A stretch of DNA of 64,000 bases from Streptomyces nymphaeiformis (GCF_014203895.1 NZ_JACHJY010000007.1:186001-250000); one strand, 5' to 3'; positions 8,638-16,761 are shown, numbered from the stretch's first letter. Made by a program: numbers and translations. The notes: a model not told the origin generated them from the letters alone.

Positions 8638-8653
8638 TGTCAGCCGGGAGACA
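8638..8653. promoter_or_regulatory. Palindromic operator candidate 3 (TGTC-N8-GACA)
   Basis: Same arms and same 8-bp spacer as the two sites above, but with a less symmetric centre (AGCCGGGA). It lies closer to the secreted-protein gene, about 200 bp upstream of the promoter-like sequence at 8847. Confidence 0.5.
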
Positions 8654-8846
8654 GTTCCGCACTCCGACCTGTCACCGGTGAGAGCAATAGGGCCATCCAC
8701 CGGGCTCCCGATCGGCCGACGAGTGCCAATACGCCTCCCGGGCTTGTCTGATCGATCATAAATGTCGACATTACGCACCCCGGAACCAAGAGGATTCACG
8801 CCATCGCTCACCCACTTGACAGGCAATTCAGGCTCTTCAAAGAATC

Positions 8847-8874
8847 TTGGACTGCGCCATTGTTCAGCTAAGTT
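8847..8874 (+). promoter_or_regulatory. Promoter candidate for the secreted protein gene
   Basis: TTGGAC, a 16-bp spacer and TAAGTT match the -35/-10 pattern of a primary-sigma promoter. It lies about 110 bp upstream of the ATG at 8985, leaving a long 5' leader. A TTGACA at 8816 has no clear -10 partner. Confidence 0.45.
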
Positions 8875-8984
8875 TCCCGCAAGTAACGTCTGGTTTCGCG
8901 GCCGAGAAATGCCGGGCCGCCGGCCGCTCGACCCCCACCGCGGCCACCCTCTGCCGGTCAATCCCCAAGGAGAGTCCCAGAGCC

Positions 8985-9614
8985 ATGAAGAAGCCGATCA
9001 GAAACCTCGCCGTCGTCGCCGGCGCCGCCTCGGCAGCGTTCGCCCTGACCATGAGCCCCGCGTCCGCGGTGGCCTCCACGGTCTGGACCGTCAGCCCGTC
9101 CCCGGCCAGCATCACCGCGGTCAACAGCGGGAACATCGTCCTCAGCGTCAACGGCATCGCCATGACGTGTACGAAGTCGAACGGCGCGGGCACGGGCCAG
9201 AGCACCACCGGCAACCCGGCGACCGTCGGCAACATCACCTCCATCGCCTTCGGCGCCAGCGGTGCGCCCTGCACCAGCGTGCTGGGCCCCGTGACCACCG
9301 TCGCGACCACTCCCTGGACGATCGTGGCGCAGGACTACACGGCCGCGACCGGCGTCACCAAGGGCTACGTCGGCAACGTCGACGCCAAGGTGACCGTCGG
9401 CGCCTGTGTCTTCCGCGTGACGGGCAAGGCGTCCGGCACGTACACCAACTCGACGGGCGCGCTCGCCGTCAACAGCCTGGCGGGCGAGCTCACCGTCGTC
9501 TCGTCGACCGGCTGCGGTTCGGCCGTCCCGGTCGGCGCCAAGCCCACCTTCAAGGGCACGTACCTCTTCAAGGCGGGCACCGCGATCCCGACGATCGTCG
9601 GCTCCAACCCGTAA
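8985..9614 (+). CDS. Secreted protein of unknown function, mce-linked
   Basis: 209 aa from the ATG at 8985, preceded by an AAGGAGA ribosome binding site; a longer frame upstream has no such site. A classical signal peptide (KK start, hydrophobic core, cleavage probably after ASA at 26-28) leads into an about 180-residue mature domain rich in Thr, Ser, Gly and Val, which suggests a beta-sandwich. Four cysteines in the mature part could form two disulfides. I do not recognise a family. It is the first of three secreted proteins transcribed away from the mce operon, and a strong hairpin follows it. Confidence 0.85.
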   Translation: MKKPIRNLAVVAGAASAAFALTMSPASAVASTVWTVSPSPASITAVNSGNIVLSVNGIAMTCTKSNGAGTGQSTTGNPATVGNITSIAFGASGAPCTSVLGPVTTVATTPWTIVAQDYTAATGVTKGYVGNVDAKVTVGACVFRVTGKASGTYTNSTGALAVNSLAGELTVVSSTGCGSAVPVGAKPTFKGTYLFKAGTAIPTIVGSNP

Positions 9615-9625
9615 GGACGCAGGAA

Positions 9626-9668
9626 CCCGCGTCCGTCCGGCCGGCGACCCCGGCCGGGCGGGCGCGGG
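9626..9668 (+). terminator. Strong stem-loop terminator after the secreted protein gene
   Basis: Arms 9626-9644 and 9650-9668 pair over 19 positions with two G-U pairs around a 5-nt loop; the innermost stem is CCGGCCGG. It begins 12 bp past the stop codon. There is no U-tract, as is usual in Streptomyces. It may act as a partial terminator or as a 3'-end stabiliser ahead of the gene at 9733. Confidence 0.6.
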
Positions 9669-9732
9669 CCTGCGCGTACCCTTCGCCGGCCTCCTTCCCC
9701 GTCGGCACACGAACGACCGAGCGGAGCACCAG

Positions 9733-11361
9733 ATGAGAGGCCCCGGGCCCACCCCTCGTTCCTCCCGCGCCCGTGTGCGCGGCGCGACGATCGCCGCGTT
9801 CGTGGCGCTCGCCCCCTTGCTGCCGGCGGCGGCCGTCGCCGTCGGGACGCTGAAGGTCGACGCCGCGCTGCCCTACGTCTGCACCCTCCCCTCGGGGCCG
9901 CAGCCCGCGACGGTGCGGATCGCGGCGGCCTTCCCGGAGCGGGTGGCCCCGGGCGAGGAGATCCGGCCGGCCGACGTCACCACGACGGTGGAACTGCCCG
10001 CGGCGGCCGTGGCCGACCTCACCGCGCTCAAGGCCGCCACCGTACGGGCCGAGTCACGGCTCGCGGTCGGCGTGGCCCAGAACGAGCAGCGTGCGGAGGC
10101 CACTTGGAGCGGGACGGCGCAGCCCGTGGACGTCCCCGCCGACGGGCCTCTCGTGCTCACCACGACCGGTGACGTACCGACCCTGACGACGGACGCCGCC
10201 GGCGATCTGACCCTCTCCGCCGAGGGCCTCGCCCTCGATCTCGCCCCGAGCGCGGCCGAGGCCACGCCCACCGTCCCCGCTTCCCTCTCGGTCAGCTGTG
10301 TCCCGGGGCAGGCCCCGGAGAACCGGACGCCGTTCGCCACCATCCCCGTCGGCGCCGGCACCGGGGAACCCGGCACACCACCCGCGTCGCCGTCCGCCCC
10401 TTCGGCGCCGCCCCCTTCCTCCGCCCCCTCCTCCCTGCCGTCCTCCTCGGCGGGACGGGCGGTCCCGGTGAGGCCGGGAACGGCGGACGGGAGGGACCAC
10501 GCCCCGAAGGGCCCGCGCATCGGACGGCAGGTGGACAAGGGCCCGAAGGCCGCCGACGAGAACACGCCCGGCACCCCGGCGGCCCGGCCGGCCGCACCGC
10601 CCTGCGTGACCGAGAATCCGACCTCCCACTCGCTCTCGGCGTACATCACCGGCTACTCCAACGTGCGGAAGCTGAACGGCGCCAACGTCATTCCGGTGTC
10701 GTGTGTCCTGATCGAGCAGGGCGACCCGGTGTTCGACCCCCGGCCGGACGGAAGCTTCCACCTCCTCACTCCGTCGACAGGAAACCTGTCCTACCAGGGG
10801 CGCAAGCAGACCCCGCCGTTCAAGGCCACCTTCCTGACGTTCGGCTTCGCACCGGCCACGGCCACCATGGTCCTTGAGCAGACGGGTCCCCTGACCGTCG
10901 ACTCGGACGTCCTCCTGGCCTTCCCCGACAACCTCTCGGACACCTACGTCCGCGCCCGCCTCGTCCTGCGCGTGCTCGACGTCCGGATCAACGGCACCCG
11001 CCTGGACGTCGGCCCCTCCTGCCGCACCGAGAAGTCGCTCACCTCCCCCGAGCCCGACCCCGCCAAGTACCCCGGGGACCACCTCGTGCTCCTCGGCAAG
11101 GGACAGCTCATCAACGGCACCGACGCCACCGGCTACCTCCTCACCGGCGGGGGCCCGCTCACCGGCGAGGTGACCATCCCCGCCTTCAAGGGCTGCGGCG
11201 CCGGCGGCGAGAACCTCGACCGGCTCCTCACCGCGTCCATCTCCGGCCCCGGCAACTACATCAAGCAGATCCAGGGCCAGACCTGTGCCGTGGAGGTACC
11301 CACCGAGGGCCAGTGCACCGAAGACCTTCAGCCGTACGTGGTCCCCAAGCCCGAACGCTGA
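9733..11361 (+). CDS. Large secreted protein with DUF6801-like N-terminal domain
   Basis: 542 aa. Arg-rich N-terminus and signal peptide (about residues 1-38), then a beta-rich domain with the Cys-containing motif LPYVCTLPSGPQ (about 48-190) that matches my recollection of DUF6801, a domain found in actinobacterial exported proteins. A Pro/Ser/Ala-rich linker follows (about 205-295). The second domain (about 290-535) begins at PPCVTENPTSHS and has six or more cysteines. The two-domain design with a disordered linker suggests an extracellular binding protein. Second in the secreted cluster, 43 bp before the next gene. Function unknown; a link to the importer is inferred from position. Confidence 0.8.
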   Translation: MRGPGPTPRSSRARVRGATIAAFVALAPLLPAAAVAVGTLKVDAALPYVCTLPSGPQPATVRIAAAFPERVAPGEEIRPADVTTTVELPAAAVADLTALKAATVRAESRLAVGVAQNEQRAEATWSGTAQPVDVPADGPLVLTTTGDVPTLTTDAAGDLTLSAEGLALDLAPSAAEATPTVPASLSVSCVPGQAPENRTPFATIPVGAGTGEPGTPPASPSAPSAPPPSSAPSSLPSSSAGRAVPVRPGTADGRDHAPKGPRIGRQVDKGPKAADENTPGTPAARPAAPPCVTENPTSHSLSAYITGYSNVRKLNGANVIPVSCVLIEQGDPVFDPRPDGSFHLLTPSTGNLSYQGRKQTPPFKATFLTFGFAPATATMVLEQTGPLTVDSDVLLAFPDNLSDTYVRARLVLRVLDVRINGTRLDVGPSCRTEKSLTSPEPDPAKYPGDHLVLLGKGQLINGTDATGYLLTGGGPLTGEVTIPAFKGCGAGGENLDRLLTASISGPGNYIKQIQGQTCAVEVPTEGQCTEDLQPYVVPKPER

Positions 11362-11404
11362 ACCGCCCCACCCTGTCCCCCACCCCCGACGGAAGGCATC
11401 CGCC

Positions 11405-12346
11405 ATGTCCCTCGTCTCCTCCCGCACGAGACTCGCCACCCTCTCCGCGCTGACCGCGCTCGGCGCCTTCGTCTCCGTCGGCACGGCGACCGCGGCCGCT
11501 CCTCAGCTGAACGGCGGCTGGGCGCCGTTCGACCGCTGTCCCGTCGACGCCCCCGCGATGCTCGCCAGCGACGGTCTCGACAAGTCGCCGCAGTGCGTGT
11601 CGTCCTCGTCCGCGAGCGGCTCCATCAAGCTCGGCAACACGACCGTCCTCACCGGGCGGACGAACCTCCAGATCGGCGTGATCCAGAACGCCGACGGCAC
11701 CAACACGGTCGTCCCCCCGCCCGCCGGCTCGCTCATCGCGGACTCCGCCACCGTCCCCGGCGGCCTGCTCGGGCTGATGTGTCCGAGCGACATCCCGTTC
11801 ATCACCGACATCTGCCGGCAGCTGTCGGACGCCAACCTCAACAAGATCACCGCCACCGTGGAATCGGTCGGCACGCCCTCGGAGTTCGACCAGATCGCGG
11901 GCGTCCTCACCGACATGCCGATCGTGCGGATCCCGGTCCGCATCCACCTCCAGAACCCGTTCCTCGGCAGCAACTGCTACATCGGCACGAAGTCGAACCC
12001 GATCGTGCTGCGCCCGAGCAACCTCACCGCCCCGGAGTTCTCCGTCGAGCGCTTCGACGGCGACGGCACCGCGAACGAGGAGGGCGACATGAGCCGCCTG
12101 AACATCCTCGGCTCCACCCAGGTCGACAAGACCTTCGCCGTCCCGGGAGCCAGCGGCTGCGGCCTCGGCCTCGGCCTGGTCAACGGCGCGGTCAACCTCA
12201 AGACCGGACTGCCCTCCGCCGCCGGCAGGAACAGCATCACCCTCGACAACACCCAGACCTACCTGACCGGCCTCTTCGCCCCCGGGGTCGTCGCCCCCGA
12301 CGCCGGCACGATCTTCTCGCGGAACTGGCACTCGGCCGTCAAGTAA
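11405..12346 (+). CDS. Secreted protein of unknown function, mce-linked
   Basis: 313 aa from the ATG at 11405, which has a GGAAGG site upstream and places a normal signal peptide first (cleavage likely after ATAA near residue 32). The mature protein contains paired cysteines (FDRCPVD, SPQCVSS, LMCPSDI, DICRQL, SNCYIG, SGCGLG), consistent with an oxidised extracellular fold. No catalytic motif was recognised. It follows the DUF6801-like gene closely and probably belongs to the same transcription unit. The composition matches its neighbours, so there is no sign of recent transfer. Confidence 0.82.
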   Translation: MSLVSSRTRLATLSALTALGAFVSVGTATAAAPQLNGGWAPFDRCPVDAPAMLASDGLDKSPQCVSSSSASGSIKLGNTTVLTGRTNLQIGVIQNADGTNTVVPPPAGSLIADSATVPGGLLGLMCPSDIPFITDICRQLSDANLNKITATVESVGTPSEFDQIAGVLTDMPIVRIPVRIHLQNPFLGSNCYIGTKSNPIVLRPSNLTAPEFSVERFDGDGTANEEGDMSRLNILGSTQVDKTFAVPGASGCGLGLGLVNGAVNLKTGLPSAAGRNSITLDNTQTYLTGLFAPGVVAPDAGTIFSRNWHSAVK

Positions 12347-12560
12347 CGGCCACCCAGGGGCGATTCCCGGCCTACTCCGGCATGCTGCGGGCTCCCGGGC
12401 CACCAACTCTTGCGCAAGTTGTGTACAGCACACAGCAGTTGATTTAGCTTCAGCAGTCCCCGTTGGTACGCACCTGACGGCCATGGCGGCGCCCACCCCA
12501 CGAGGGGGGCGCCGCCCCGCCGCTCCCCACCGGTCGCGCAGGAGAGCAAGGGATCGGTCC
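12347..12560 (+). promoter_or_regulatory. Intergenic control region upstream of the PucR-type regulator
   Basis: Contains a perfect palindrome CTTGCGCAAG (12409-12418). Just after it is an imperfect TGTGTAC/CACACA dyad (about 12420-12433), and a strong hairpin follows with arms GGCGGCGCC (12485-12493) and GGCGCCGCC (12508-12516). The dyads are operator candidates. The hairpin may end the upstream transcript or fold in the leader of the regulator mRNA. Confidence 0.45.
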
Positions 12561-13772
12561 ATGCCCGCAATCGCACAGTCACCGAACGTCGGCGAGCCGC
12601 TCGATCCGCTTCCCAGGGAGTTCGCCGCCCTGATGAGACCGGAGATCCCCGGCCTCATCAAGGAGATCGGCGTGGAGGTCCAGCGGGCGTACCCCGTGTA
12701 CGCCCACCTCTTCAAGGGGCCCCACTCGGACGCGATCCGCCAGGGTGTCGAGCAGGCCCTGGCGGCCTTCGTCGAGCGGGTCGCGGACCCCGGGCGGAAC
12801 TCGGCCCTGCGGGACGAACTGCTGCGGAAGTTCGGCCGGGTGGAGGCCTACGAGGGCCGGGACCTCGACACCCTTCAGGGCGCCTACCGGCTCGGCGCGC
12901 GCATCGCGTTACGCAGGGCCAAGAGCATCGGGCGCACGTACAACCTCTCCCCCACGCTGATCCTGGCCTTCGCGGACGCCCTCTTCGCCTACGTCGACGA
13001 GCTGGAGGCCCTCTCCCGCGAGGGGTACCTCATGGTCCAGGCCCGGGCCGTGTCCGATGTCGCGGCGCTGCGAAGACAGCTGCTCCACCTCGTGGTCGCG
13101 GGCCCGCCGCTGCCCCGGGCCACCATCGCCGAGCTGTGCCAGGAGGCCTCCTGGGAACTCCCCTCCGAGTGCACGATGGTGGCGTTACGGCCCCCGGTCG
13201 CGGAGCTCGTCCAGGCGGGCCTCGACCGGGACGTCCTGGCCGACCTCACCCTCCCCGAGCCGCACCTGCTCATCCCCGGCCCGCTCACCGCGCAGCGCCT
13301 CGCGATGCTCGACTCCGCCCTGGCCGGCACCGCCGCCGTCGTCGGCCTGACCGTGCCGCCGGTGCAGGCGGCGCACTCCATCCGCTGGGCCCGGCGCGTC
13401 CTGACCCTCATCGACGACGGCGTCGTCGCGGACGCCCCCCTCGTACACTGCGAGGAGCATCTGACAACGTTGTGGCTGTTGTCCGACCCGGCGCTCACGG
13501 CCCATCTCGCCGCGCGCGAACTGGCCCCGCTCGACGGGCTGTCCGGCACCCGGCGCGAGCGGCTGATCGAGACCCTGCGCGTCCACGTCTCCACGCGGGC
13601 CCCCGCCGAGCAGGTCGGGGAGCTGCTCGGCGTACACGCCCAGACGGTGCGCTACCGACTGCGGAACCTGGACAACCACTTCGGCGACCGGCTCCTCGAT
13701 CCCGATCACCGGTTCGCCCTCGAAGCGGCCCTGCGCTCGCTGCACCTGCACGGCAGGAAGCAGCCGGACTGA
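12561..13772 (+). CDS. PucR-type transcriptional regulator
   Basis: 403 aa from the ATG at 12561, preceded by AAGGGA; an in-frame ATG at 12483 lies inside the hairpin and is less likely. The N-terminal half is an uncharacterised helical sensor region (RsbRD/GGDEF-like in related proteins; not verified). The C-terminus carries the PucR helix-turn-helix with the usual signature VHAQTVRYRLRNLDNHFGDR (about 363-382). PucR proteins often activate catabolic or uptake genes in response to a substrate. Its place after the secreted-protein genes makes it the best candidate regulator of the mce-linked cluster. Confidence 0.85.
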   Translation: MPAIAQSPNVGEPLDPLPREFAALMRPEIPGLIKEIGVEVQRAYPVYAHLFKGPHSDAIRQGVEQALAAFVERVADPGRNSALRDELLRKFGRVEAYEGRDLDTLQGAYRLGARIALRRAKSIGRTYNLSPTLILAFADALFAYVDELEALSREGYLMVQARAVSDVAALRRQLLHLVVAGPPLPRATIAELCQEASWELPSECTMVALRPPVAELVQAGLDRDVLADLTLPEPHLLIPGPLTAQRLAMLDSALAGTAAVVGLTVPPVQAAHSIRWARRVLTLIDDGVVADAPLVHCEEHLTTLWLLSDPALTAHLAARELAPLDGLSGTRRERLIETLRVHVSTRAPAEQVGELLGVHAQTVRYRLRNLDNHFGDRLLDPDHRFALEAALRSLHLHGRKQPD

Positions 13773-13805
13773 TCCGCGTACGCCCCCCGTAGCGAAGGAT
13801 GGGAG

Positions 13806-14294
13806 TCAGTCGCGACGCCAGTCGGGGTGGACGCGGATCTCGATGTCGTCGGAGGACGGATCGGGTGCCGGGTCCGCGGTCACGCGCACGCTCAGCGGGC
13901 GGCCGCTGTCGGCGTCGACGAAGGCCAGCGGGGGGTGGCCGTCCTGGAGGTACGCGTCACCCCACCGGATCAGCGAGAGGAAGACCGGCAGCAGGTCCTC
14001 GCCGGCCCCGGTCAGCCGGTACTCGTCGCGCGCCCGCCGCCCCGGCTCCTGGTAGGGCGTGCGCGCCACGACCCCGGCCGCCTCCAGCTGCTTGAGCGCG
14101 CGGGAGACCGAGGGCGCGGAGGTGCCGATCCTGGTCACGAAGTCCTCGAACCGGGTCGTGCCATAGAAGCACTCCCGTACGACCATGAAGACCGTCCGGG
14201 TGCTCAGCAGATCGAGCACCCGGCCGGCCGAGCACCCGTCGCCGATCGACCACGCGTCCCGGTCGCTCAATCGCTTCTCGAACCTCATCGCCAC
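13806..14294 (-). CDS. HxlR-family winged-helix regulator
   Basis: 162 aa. The HxlR core spans about residues 17-110: a cysteine near the N-terminus (GDGCSAGRVLDLL), then FEDFVTRIGTSAPSVSRALKQLEAAGVV as the winged helix. HxlR proteins sense aldehydes, quinones or redox change, often through the N-terminal cysteine. It is divergent from the SDR at 14383, and the gap holds two palindromes with TAAC/GTTA arms. It probably represses both itself and the SDR/tautomerase/esterase genes. Confidence 0.88.
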   Translation of the reverse strand: MAMRFEKRLSDRDAWSIGDGCSAGRVLDLLSTRTVFMVVRECFYGTTRFEDFVTRIGTSAPSVSRALKQLEAAGVVARTPYQEPGRRARDEYRLTGAGEDLLPVFLSLIRWGDAYLQDGHPPLAFVDADSGRPLSVRVTADPAPDPSSDDIEIRVHPDWRRD

Positions 14295-14303
14295 CCCCTC
14301 ATT

Positions 14304-14363
14304 GTAACTAATGCTTGCGTTACCCAGCCCTGCCGTGCTTGCATCTGACTAACGAGGTCGTTA
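14304..14363. promoter_or_regulatory. Paired operator candidates in the HxlR/SDR divergent promoter
   Basis: Site A, 14304-14323, is GTAAC-N10-GTTAC with partial symmetry in the centre. Site B, 14350-14363, is TAACGA-GG-TCGTTA, a perfect dyad. Both share TAAC/GTTA arms, and their centres are about 43 bp apart, near four helical turns. Site B sits 20 bp upstream of the SDR start; site A is 10 bp upstream of the regulator start. This layout suits autorepression plus control of the SDR. Confidence 0.6.
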
Positions 14364-14382
14364 TCCAGATGGGGAGTGTGTC

Positions 14383-15084
14383 GTGGTGACGGTGGCGGGC
14401 AAGGTGGTCGTGGTGACCGGCGGGCGGCGGGGGCTCGGCGCCGCGCTGGTCGACGAGGTGCTGGCGCGCGGGGCGGCCAAGGTGTACTCCACCGCGCGCT
14501 CGGCGTACGCGGACGAGCGCCCCCGGGTGGTGCCCGTCGCGCTCGAGGTCCGCTCGGCCGAGTCGGTGGCGGCCCTCGCGGAGCTGGCCGCCGACGCCGA
14601 GATCGTGTTCAACAACGCCGGGGTCCTGCACCCCGCACCGCTGCTCACGGGTGACTTCGCGCAGGTGGCCGAGACGTTCGACGTCAACGTCTTCGGGCCG
14701 CTGCGGGTGGCCCGGGCGTTCGCGCCGGTCCTCGCGGCGAACGGCGGCGGGGCGCTGGTGAACATGCACTCCGTACTGTCCTGGCTGGCGGGCAGCGGAG
14801 CGTACGGCGCCTCCAAGGCGGCGGCGTGGTCGCTGACAAACTCGCTCCGGCTCGAACTCGCCCCGCAGCACACGCACGTCGTCGGCGTGCACGCCGGATT
14901 CATCGACACGGACATGGTCGCCGCCATCGAGCGGACCAAGGCCAAGCCCGCCGACGTCGCCGCGCGGATCGTCGACGGCCTGGAGGCCGGGGACACGGAG
15001 GTGCTCGCCGACGAGGTCAGCGTCGCCGTCAAGTCCGCGCTCTCCGGACCCGTGGACCACCTGGTCGTCCCGGCCGCCGGCTGA
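14383..15084 (+). CDS. Short-chain dehydrogenase/reductase
   Basis: 233 aa. Cofactor motif TGGRRGLG (12-19), NNAG (77-80), catalytic Ser130/Ser133 region, Tyr141 and Lys145 (YGASK) are present, so it is a complete classical SDR. Arg residues after the glycine motif favour NADP(H). The start at GTG 14383 follows a GGGGAG site; a second GTG one codon later is possible. It is the first gene of a likely operon with the tautomerase-like and esterase-like genes under HxlR control. Substrate unknown; such sets often reduce reactive carbonyls. Confidence 0.9.
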   Translation: MVTVAGKVVVVTGGRRGLGAALVDEVLARGAAKVYSTARSAYADERPRVVPVALEVRSAESVAALAELAADAEIVFNNAGVLHPAPLLTGDFAQVAETFDVNVFGPLRVARAFAPVLAANGGGALVNMHSVLSWLAGSGAYGASKAAAWSLTNSLRLELAPQHTHVVGVHAGFIDTDMVAAIERTKAKPADVAARIVDGLEAGDTEVLADEVSVAVKSALSGPVDHLVVPAAG

Positions 15085-15113
15085 CCCCCCTCACGAAGGA
15101 GCGAAGAACCGCC

Positions 15114-15539
15114 ATGCCCTTGTGGACCGTTCACCACACCCCCGGGATCTTCACCGCCGAGGAGAAGCACCGGCTCGCGTCGACGATCGCGGACCACTAC
15201 GAGAAGGCGGGCCTGCCCCGCTTCTACGTGGTCACGCTGTTCCACGAGACGCGGCCCGAGGACTTCTACGTCGGCGGGGAGCCCTCCCCCGTCGGGGTCC
15301 GCATCGCCGTCGACCACATCGCCCGGCGCAATCCCGACCAGGACAGCAGGCGCAGGACCGCCCTCTGGATCAGGGAGATGCTCCGCCCCCACCTGGAACG
15401 GCACGCCGGTCTCCACTGGGAGTTCCACGTCGACGAGACCAGCGAGGAACTCTGGATGATCAACGGTCTCGTGCCTCCGCCGGGCGGCTCGGACACCGAA
15501 CGGCAGTGGGCGCGGCAGAACGCGGCAACGCCCTACTGA
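15114..15539 (+). CDS. Tautomerase-superfamily protein (cis-CaaD/oxalocrotonate-tautomerase-like)
   Basis: 141 aa from the ATG at 15114 with a GAAGGAG site. The sequence begins Met-Pro, so removal of Met would expose the N-terminal proline that is the catalytic base of this superfamily. The length of about 140 residues matches the fused-repeat type seen in cis-3-chloroacrylic acid dehalogenase-like proteins rather than the 60-residue 4-oxalocrotonate tautomerase. It lies 29 bp after the SDR. The actual reaction is not predictable. Confidence 0.8.
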   Translation: MPLWTVHHTPGIFTAEEKHRLASTIADHYEKAGLPRFYVVTLFHETRPEDFYVGGEPSPVGVRIAVDHIARRNPDQDSRRRTALWIREMLRPHLERHAGLHWEFHVDETSEELWMINGLVPPPGGSDTERQWARQNAATPY

Positions 15540-15572
15540 CCGCACCGGATCGCCGGAAGGGACGGCCCGCCC

Positions 15573-16724
15573 ATGTCCGCCACGTTCGTCACCACCAGCG
15601 CGATGGTCACGCTCTTCGGCCTCCTCGCGCTGCGCCCGCCCCGGCCGCGGCACTCGAGCCCGTGGAATCTGAGCTTCGCGCTGGGCTACCTGGTCAACGA
15701 GCAGCCGTTCCTGGCCTTCTACTGGCTGGCCGCCGGGACCCTGCCGACCCTCATCGGCACCACGGCGTGGACGCCCGGCTGGTGGATCGCGACGGGTGTC
15801 GTCGCCGTCCCCGCCGCCGTACTGACCGCCCTCGCGGTGAGGGCCCGCACCGCACGCCCCGTCCTGGACGCGGCGCTGCGGGAGGCCATCGGGCCCGGGC
15901 GGCCTCGGCACCGGCGCTTCCGCCTGCCGCTCGCACGGATCCTGTTCCTGCCGTTCCTCTCCTTCCGCCCCGACGTGCGCCGCGTCCGCAACATCCGCTA
16001 CGGCGACGCCGGGCGCGGCCAGCTCCTGGACGTCTACGTGGGGCGGCACGCGCCGGAAGGCGCCCCCGTGCTGGTCTACCTGCACGGAGGCACCTTCCGG
16101 ACGGGCAACAAGATGCTCGGAGGCCGTGCCCTGCTCCACCGGATGGCCGCCGAGGGCTGGGTGTGCGTCAGCGCCGACTACCGCTTGCGCCGCCACGCCC
16201 GGTACGCCGATCAGCTCCTCGACGTCAAGCGGGTCATCCACTGGGTCCGCACGCACGGTGCCGCGTACGGGGCGGACGCCTCCACCCTGCTCCTGACCGG
16301 CAGTTCCTCAGGCGCCCACCTCGCGGCGACGGCGGCGCTGACGGCCAACGACCCTCAGCTCCAGCCGGGCCTCCCGGACGCGGACACCTCCGTGGACGCG
16401 GTCGTCGCCTTCTACGGCTACTACGGCACCGCCGACGACGACGGCCGTGTCACCGCCTCACCGCTCGCCCATCTCCACGCCGACGCCCCGCCGTTCCTCA
16501 TCGTCCACGGGGCACTGGACACCCTCGTCCTCGCCGAGGACGCCCGGCACTTCGCGAACGAGCTCGGGCGGCACTCCGCCCAGCCCGTGGCCTACGCCGA
16601 ACTCCCGGGAACGCAGCACAACTTCGACATGTTCCAGTCCCTGCGCACCCACTACGTCGTCGAGGCCGTCGAGCGGTTCGCGAGCTGGACCCGGAGCAGG
16701 ACGCAGGAGCCGACCCGGGAATGA
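15573..16724 (+). CDS. Membrane-anchored alpha/beta-hydrolase (HSL/LipC-like esterase)
   Basis: 383 aa. Two or three N-terminal membrane segments (about residues 9-20, 48-63, 72-90) precede a hydrolase domain from about 140. The oxyanion motif HGG (171-173), nucleophile Ser245 in GSSSG, Asp316 (HGALD) and His349 (GTQHN) form a full triad. This pairing of an N-terminal membrane part with an HSL-family lipase is known in actinobacteria. Third gene of the HxlR-linked set, 33 bp after the tautomerase gene. Probably hydrolyses a short-chain or lipid ester at the membrane. Confidence 0.87.
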   Translation: MSATFVTTSAMVTLFGLLALRPPRPRHSSPWNLSFALGYLVNEQPFLAFYWLAAGTLPTLIGTTAWTPGWWIATGVVAVPAAVLTALAVRARTARPVLDAALREAIGPGRPRHRRFRLPLARILFLPFLSFRPDVRRVRNIRYGDAGRGQLLDVYVGRHAPEGAPVLVYLHGGTFRTGNKMLGGRALLHRMAAEGWVCVSADYRLRRHARYADQLLDVKRVIHWVRTHGAAYGADASTLLLTGSSSGAHLAATAALTANDPQLQPGLPDADTSVDAVVAFYGYYGTADDDGRVTASPLAHLHADAPPFLIVHGALDTLVLAEDARHFANELGRHSAQPVAYAELPGTQHNFDMFQSLRTHYVVEAVERFASWTRSRTQEPTRE

Positions 16725-16729
16725 GGCTC

Positions 16730-16761
16730 GTGCCGCGCCGGCGAGAGGCCGGGCGCGGCAC
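16730..16761. terminator. Bidirectional stem-loop between convergent genes
   Basis: Arms GTGCCGCGCC (16730-16739) and GGCGCGGCAC (16752-16761) pair perfectly, with a further short inner stem. It lies between the hydrolase stop and the stop of the convergent CoA ligase, so it can serve both. Confidence 0.65.

Larger units (their letters stand above)
8363..8984. other. Divergent control region between the mce operon and the secreted-protein cluster
   Basis: A 622-bp stretch with no credible gene and less GC than its surroundings. It holds a possible minus-strand -10 for mce, three TGTC-N8-GACA palindromes, two further palindromes (TGATCGATCA at 8749-8758 and AATGTCGACATT at 8761-8772), a TTGACA hexamer at 8816-8821 and a plus-strand promoter near 8847-8874. 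A degenerate fourth TGTC site with inner TCACCGGTGA sits at 8670-8685. These are listed separately where distinct. Confidence 0.6.

Noticed and set aside
9733..11361. Possible adhesin or peptidoglycan-linked role for the Pro/Ser-rich secreted protein
   Set aside because: No LPXTG, LysM or choline-binding motif seen; the linker alone is not evidence.
14361..16256. A long minus-strand frame (631 codons) over the SDR, tautomerase and hydrolase genes
   Set aside because: Antisense shadow produced by high third-position GC; no recognisable domain.
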